Source: Richelia sp. SL_2_1
GTDB lineage: Bacteria; Cyanobacteriota; Cyanobacteriia; Cyanobacteriales; Nostocaceae
DNA length: 47,047 nucleotides
Direction of reading: 5' to 3'
Assembly (NCBI GenBank): GCA_012033205.1
Contig: JAAUSO010000035.1
Coordinates: 1 to 47,047 of the forward strand
The notes beneath the pieces were generated by a model, which worked only from the letters and a program-made list of their open reading frames with translations, did not search any database and had not been told where the DNA came from. This document shows, piece after piece, positions 45,327 through 47,047 of this stretch. The number at the start of each line of letters is the position of its first letter. Positions within the stretch are counted from its first letter, which is position 1. Both the position numbers and the translations under genes were made by a program.

Positions 45327-45731
45327 ATGAAAAATAAAATATTGGCTATTTCGATTCTAGTTCCTATTGCGTTAGTAGGAGTATGGATAGCTTCAAGTTT
45401 GATACAACAGCTTCAGGAAACTAAAGGCTCCTCGTCAGAAGGTAAGATTTGCAAAACCCTGCCAGTTAACGAAGCTTGGCTAGGGTATAAACCAAATCGC
45501 TTTGTCATTGCAGAAGACGAGCTAAAGTTTTATTGCAGCGGAAAGGTTCTGTTTAAAGAGGGGTTTTATTTCCTTAAAATAGAGAATTTAATCTTCAAAG
45601 TTTCAGAGAAATTGGACGATATAACTTACATTGATGCAAGTAAAATTGTTAACAAAGACCCTGAAGTCTTACAGCCCACAGTAAAGCAAAGAGAAAAGGT
45701 TGCTAAACTTCTAAAAAAATACAATATCTGA
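45327..45731 (+). CDS. Hypothetical single-span protein
   Basis: 134 residues with an N-terminal hydrophobic segment (KILAISILVPIALVGVWIAS) and a 110-residue outside domain with two Cys (GKICKT and KFYCSG) that could pair. No family recognised. ATG at 45327 is preferred over a TTG at 45318 and has AAGG upstream. It is preceded by 236 bp containing a degraded GCGTTTACCTTTGTGTTCC repeat phrase. Confidence 0.7.
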   Translation: MKNKILAISILVPIALVGVWIASSLIQQLQETKGSSSEGKICKTLPVNEAWLGYKPNRFVIAEDELKFYCSGKVLFKEGFYFLKIENLIFKVSEKLDDITYIDASKIVNKDPEVLQPTVKQREKVAKLLKKYNI

Positions 45732-45835
45732 CCGAACAATTCGCAATTAGTTGGAAATTAATTGCTTAATTGATTAATTTAGGTGCAAGCCCTTTTCCCT
45801 CTTCCCTCTTCCCTACAAATTAATCAATAATTGAA

Positions 45836-46837
45836 TCAATCAAGATAAATAATATACATCCCGCCAATATATAAAACAATTATGCCTAAAACATCATAAG
45901 TAAGATATAACCTTGAAGGACGTGTGGCGCGATAAATTAATCCGACAATAGCCAAAGAAGTCATCATAATGGTAACTATTGCAGTGAAAATATGGACGCT
46001 GCTGATTCTCGTCCATAAATCACCTTTGAGATAAACAATGTCGAAAACTCCCAAAAGCGCCAGATTAAAAATATTAGAACCAAAAACGTTAGAAATTGCT
46101 AAATCCACAGCATTCAATCGTACCGCAGCAATTCCAGCAGCAACTTCGGGAAGGGATGTAGTGATTGCGAGTAACAAGGAACCAACAAAACTTTCTCCTA
46201 ATCCTGTCGCTTCAACTACTCTATCTCCCAACCAAGCTAACCATACTCCAAGTATTACGATCGCAAGTGAGGATAAAGCAAATATTAAATAGGCTGTTCG
46301 CGGTTTAATATGTCCATATTGATAAACTTCACCTTCTTGTTCCAATACTTGATTGCGTCGTCTCATTTCAAATTTGGCAATCAAACGAGCGCTAATTAGA
46401 TAAAGTACAATTAGCACAATACTCGGAATACCAACCCAGCCCAGGATCTGATCTAAGCCTTTATCTGCTAAAAATATTCCAGTAGCAGCAACACCCAACA
46501 TTAAACAACCCAAACCAGCCGCTAACCCGTGACTAATCTGTGCTTGTTGGAAAAGTGGTCCTCCTCCGGTAATAATGTCCAATATTGCCAGAATCGCTAA
46601 ATTAAATAAACAGCTACCGAATATAGCTCCTGCGGCTAAATCTGGAGCATCGAGATAATTAACCGCACTTATTCCAGTAGCCAATTCAGGCAAAGAAGTA
46701 CTTCCAGCAAGTAAAATAGCACCTACCCAATTACGTCCCAAACCACTCTTTTCAGCCACCATATCGGCGCTTTGCGAAAGTTTTGTACTTACTGCTATCA
46801 CTAACGCTATACATATAATGACTTGAATCCAAAGCAT
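45836..46837 (-). CDS. Sodium/calcium-type cation antiporter (CaCA family, YrbG-like)
   Basis: 333 residues, about ten helices in two homologous halves of opposite topology. Each half carries an alpha repeat: GSTSLPELATGISAV (about residue 46) and ITTSLPEVAAGIAAVR (about residue 224), with the cation-binding Glu of each. They mark Ca2+/cation antiporters of the CaCA superfamily; ion preference cannot be read. ATG at 46837. It is followed (upstream in the window sense) by the heptanucleotide array. Confidence 0.9.
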   Translation of the reverse strand: MLWIQVIICIALVIAVSTKLSQSADMVAEKSGLGRNWVGAILLAGSTSLPELATGISAVNYLDAPDLAAGAIFGSCLFNLAILAILDIITGGGPLFQQAQISHGLAAGLGCLMLGVAATGIFLADKGLDQILGWVGIPSIVLIVLYLISARLIAKFEMRRRNQVLEQEGEVYQYGHIKPRTAYLIFALSSLAIVILGVWLAWLGDRVVEATGLGESFVGSLLLAITTSLPEVAAGIAAVRLNAVDLAISNVFGSNIFNLALLGVFDIVYLKGDLWTRISSVHIFTAIVTIMMTSLAIVGLIYRATRPSRLYLTYDVLGIIVLYIGGMYIIYLD

Positions 46838-46922
46838 TTAGGACTTCCCTCGGTTACGTTGCTTGTCAAATGATATGTTATTACTTAATGATAGAATTTG
46901 TATGTATTTTTGTTCGCTATTT

Positions 46923-47047
46923 AAAGGTCAAAGGTCAAAGGTCAAAGGTCAAAGGTCAAAGGTCAAAGGTCAAAGGTTAAAGGTCAAAGGTCAAAGGTTA
47001 AAGGTTAAAGGTTAAAGGTTAAAGGTCAAAGGTTAAAGGTTAAAGGT
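46923..47047. repeat. Heptanucleotide tandem array (AAAGGTC/T)n, running off the window end
   Basis: About 18 contiguous units of AAAGGTC and AAAGGTT in irregular order, continuing to the last base. The unit is the reverse complement of CTTTGAC-type units in the 16868 array, up to phase. The array lies just upstream of the antiporter gene; it may extend outside the window. No spacers, so not a CRISPR. Confidence 0.93.

Noticed and set aside
46923-47047. Possible CRISPR-like array
   Set aside because: The units are 7 bp and contiguous with no spacers; this is a short tandem repeat.

Overview
The window is chromosomal DNA from a filamentous, probably heterocyst-forming cyanobacterium. The taxonomic evidence is psbU, petG, a cytochrome cM-like gene, a prolycopene isomerase, a flavodiiron protein pair, several families found essentially only in cyanobacteria (DUF1824, DUF3120, DUF3370, DUF3611, Ycf19/YggT) and 13 perfect copies of the HIP1 octamer GCGATCGC. 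Base composition is low in GC (my visual estimate is in the high 30s percent). Gaps between genes are long and full of small dispersed palindromes and heptanucleotide tandem arrays, as in Nostocales genomes. No rRNA, tRNA, CRISPR array, prophage or complete insertion sequence was seen.

Layout. 0.2-7 kb: a possible CcmS-like carboxysome chaperone, a doubtful membrane ORF, an ABC exporter divergent from a prohibitin-like protein, a frameshifted DUF1824 gene and an ABC-F ATPase. 7.3-10 kb: a tightly overlapping cbiMNQO cobalt/nickel importer operon. 10-19 kb: a frameshifted SCP/CAP protein, an orphan DNA methyltransferase, carotenoid isomerase, upp, small membrane proteins, an AI-2E-family permease and a decayed serine hydrolase. 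19-31.6 kb: a DUF3611 membrane protein, a lipoprotein, a 1058-residue CBS/PAS hybrid histidine kinase, UspA, a zinc-ribbon miniprotein, an OmpR-type regulator and a flavodiiron pair, Flv3-type (frameshifted) then Flv1-type. 31.7-47 kb: housekeeping and photosynthesis genes (coaX, alpha/beta hydrolase, NUDIX, a small basic protein, nadB, psbU, DUF3120, uppP, cytM, petG, rsmD, hisH), a DUF3370 protein, a small membrane-anchored protein and a cation antiporter. A tandem (AAAGGTC/T)n array ends the window.

How the genes work together. cbiMNQO is one transport machine. The flavodiiron pair (oxygen photoreduction) lies beside stress and signalling genes, but no functional link is shown by sequence. 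psbU, cytM and petG serve photosynthetic electron transport. upp, coaX, nadB and hisH are separate biosynthetic or salvage steps.

Most notable. No clearly new multi-gene system was found. The unusual content is the decay and repeat biology. Three conserved genes are each broken by a single-base change in an A/T homopolymer; a fourth has lost most of its catalytic domain by internal deletion. At least seven distinct short inverted-repeat families are present, including a 101-bp MITE-like element with a TA target duplication inserted inside another repeat, for which an intact copy of the target repeat lies about 100 bp away.
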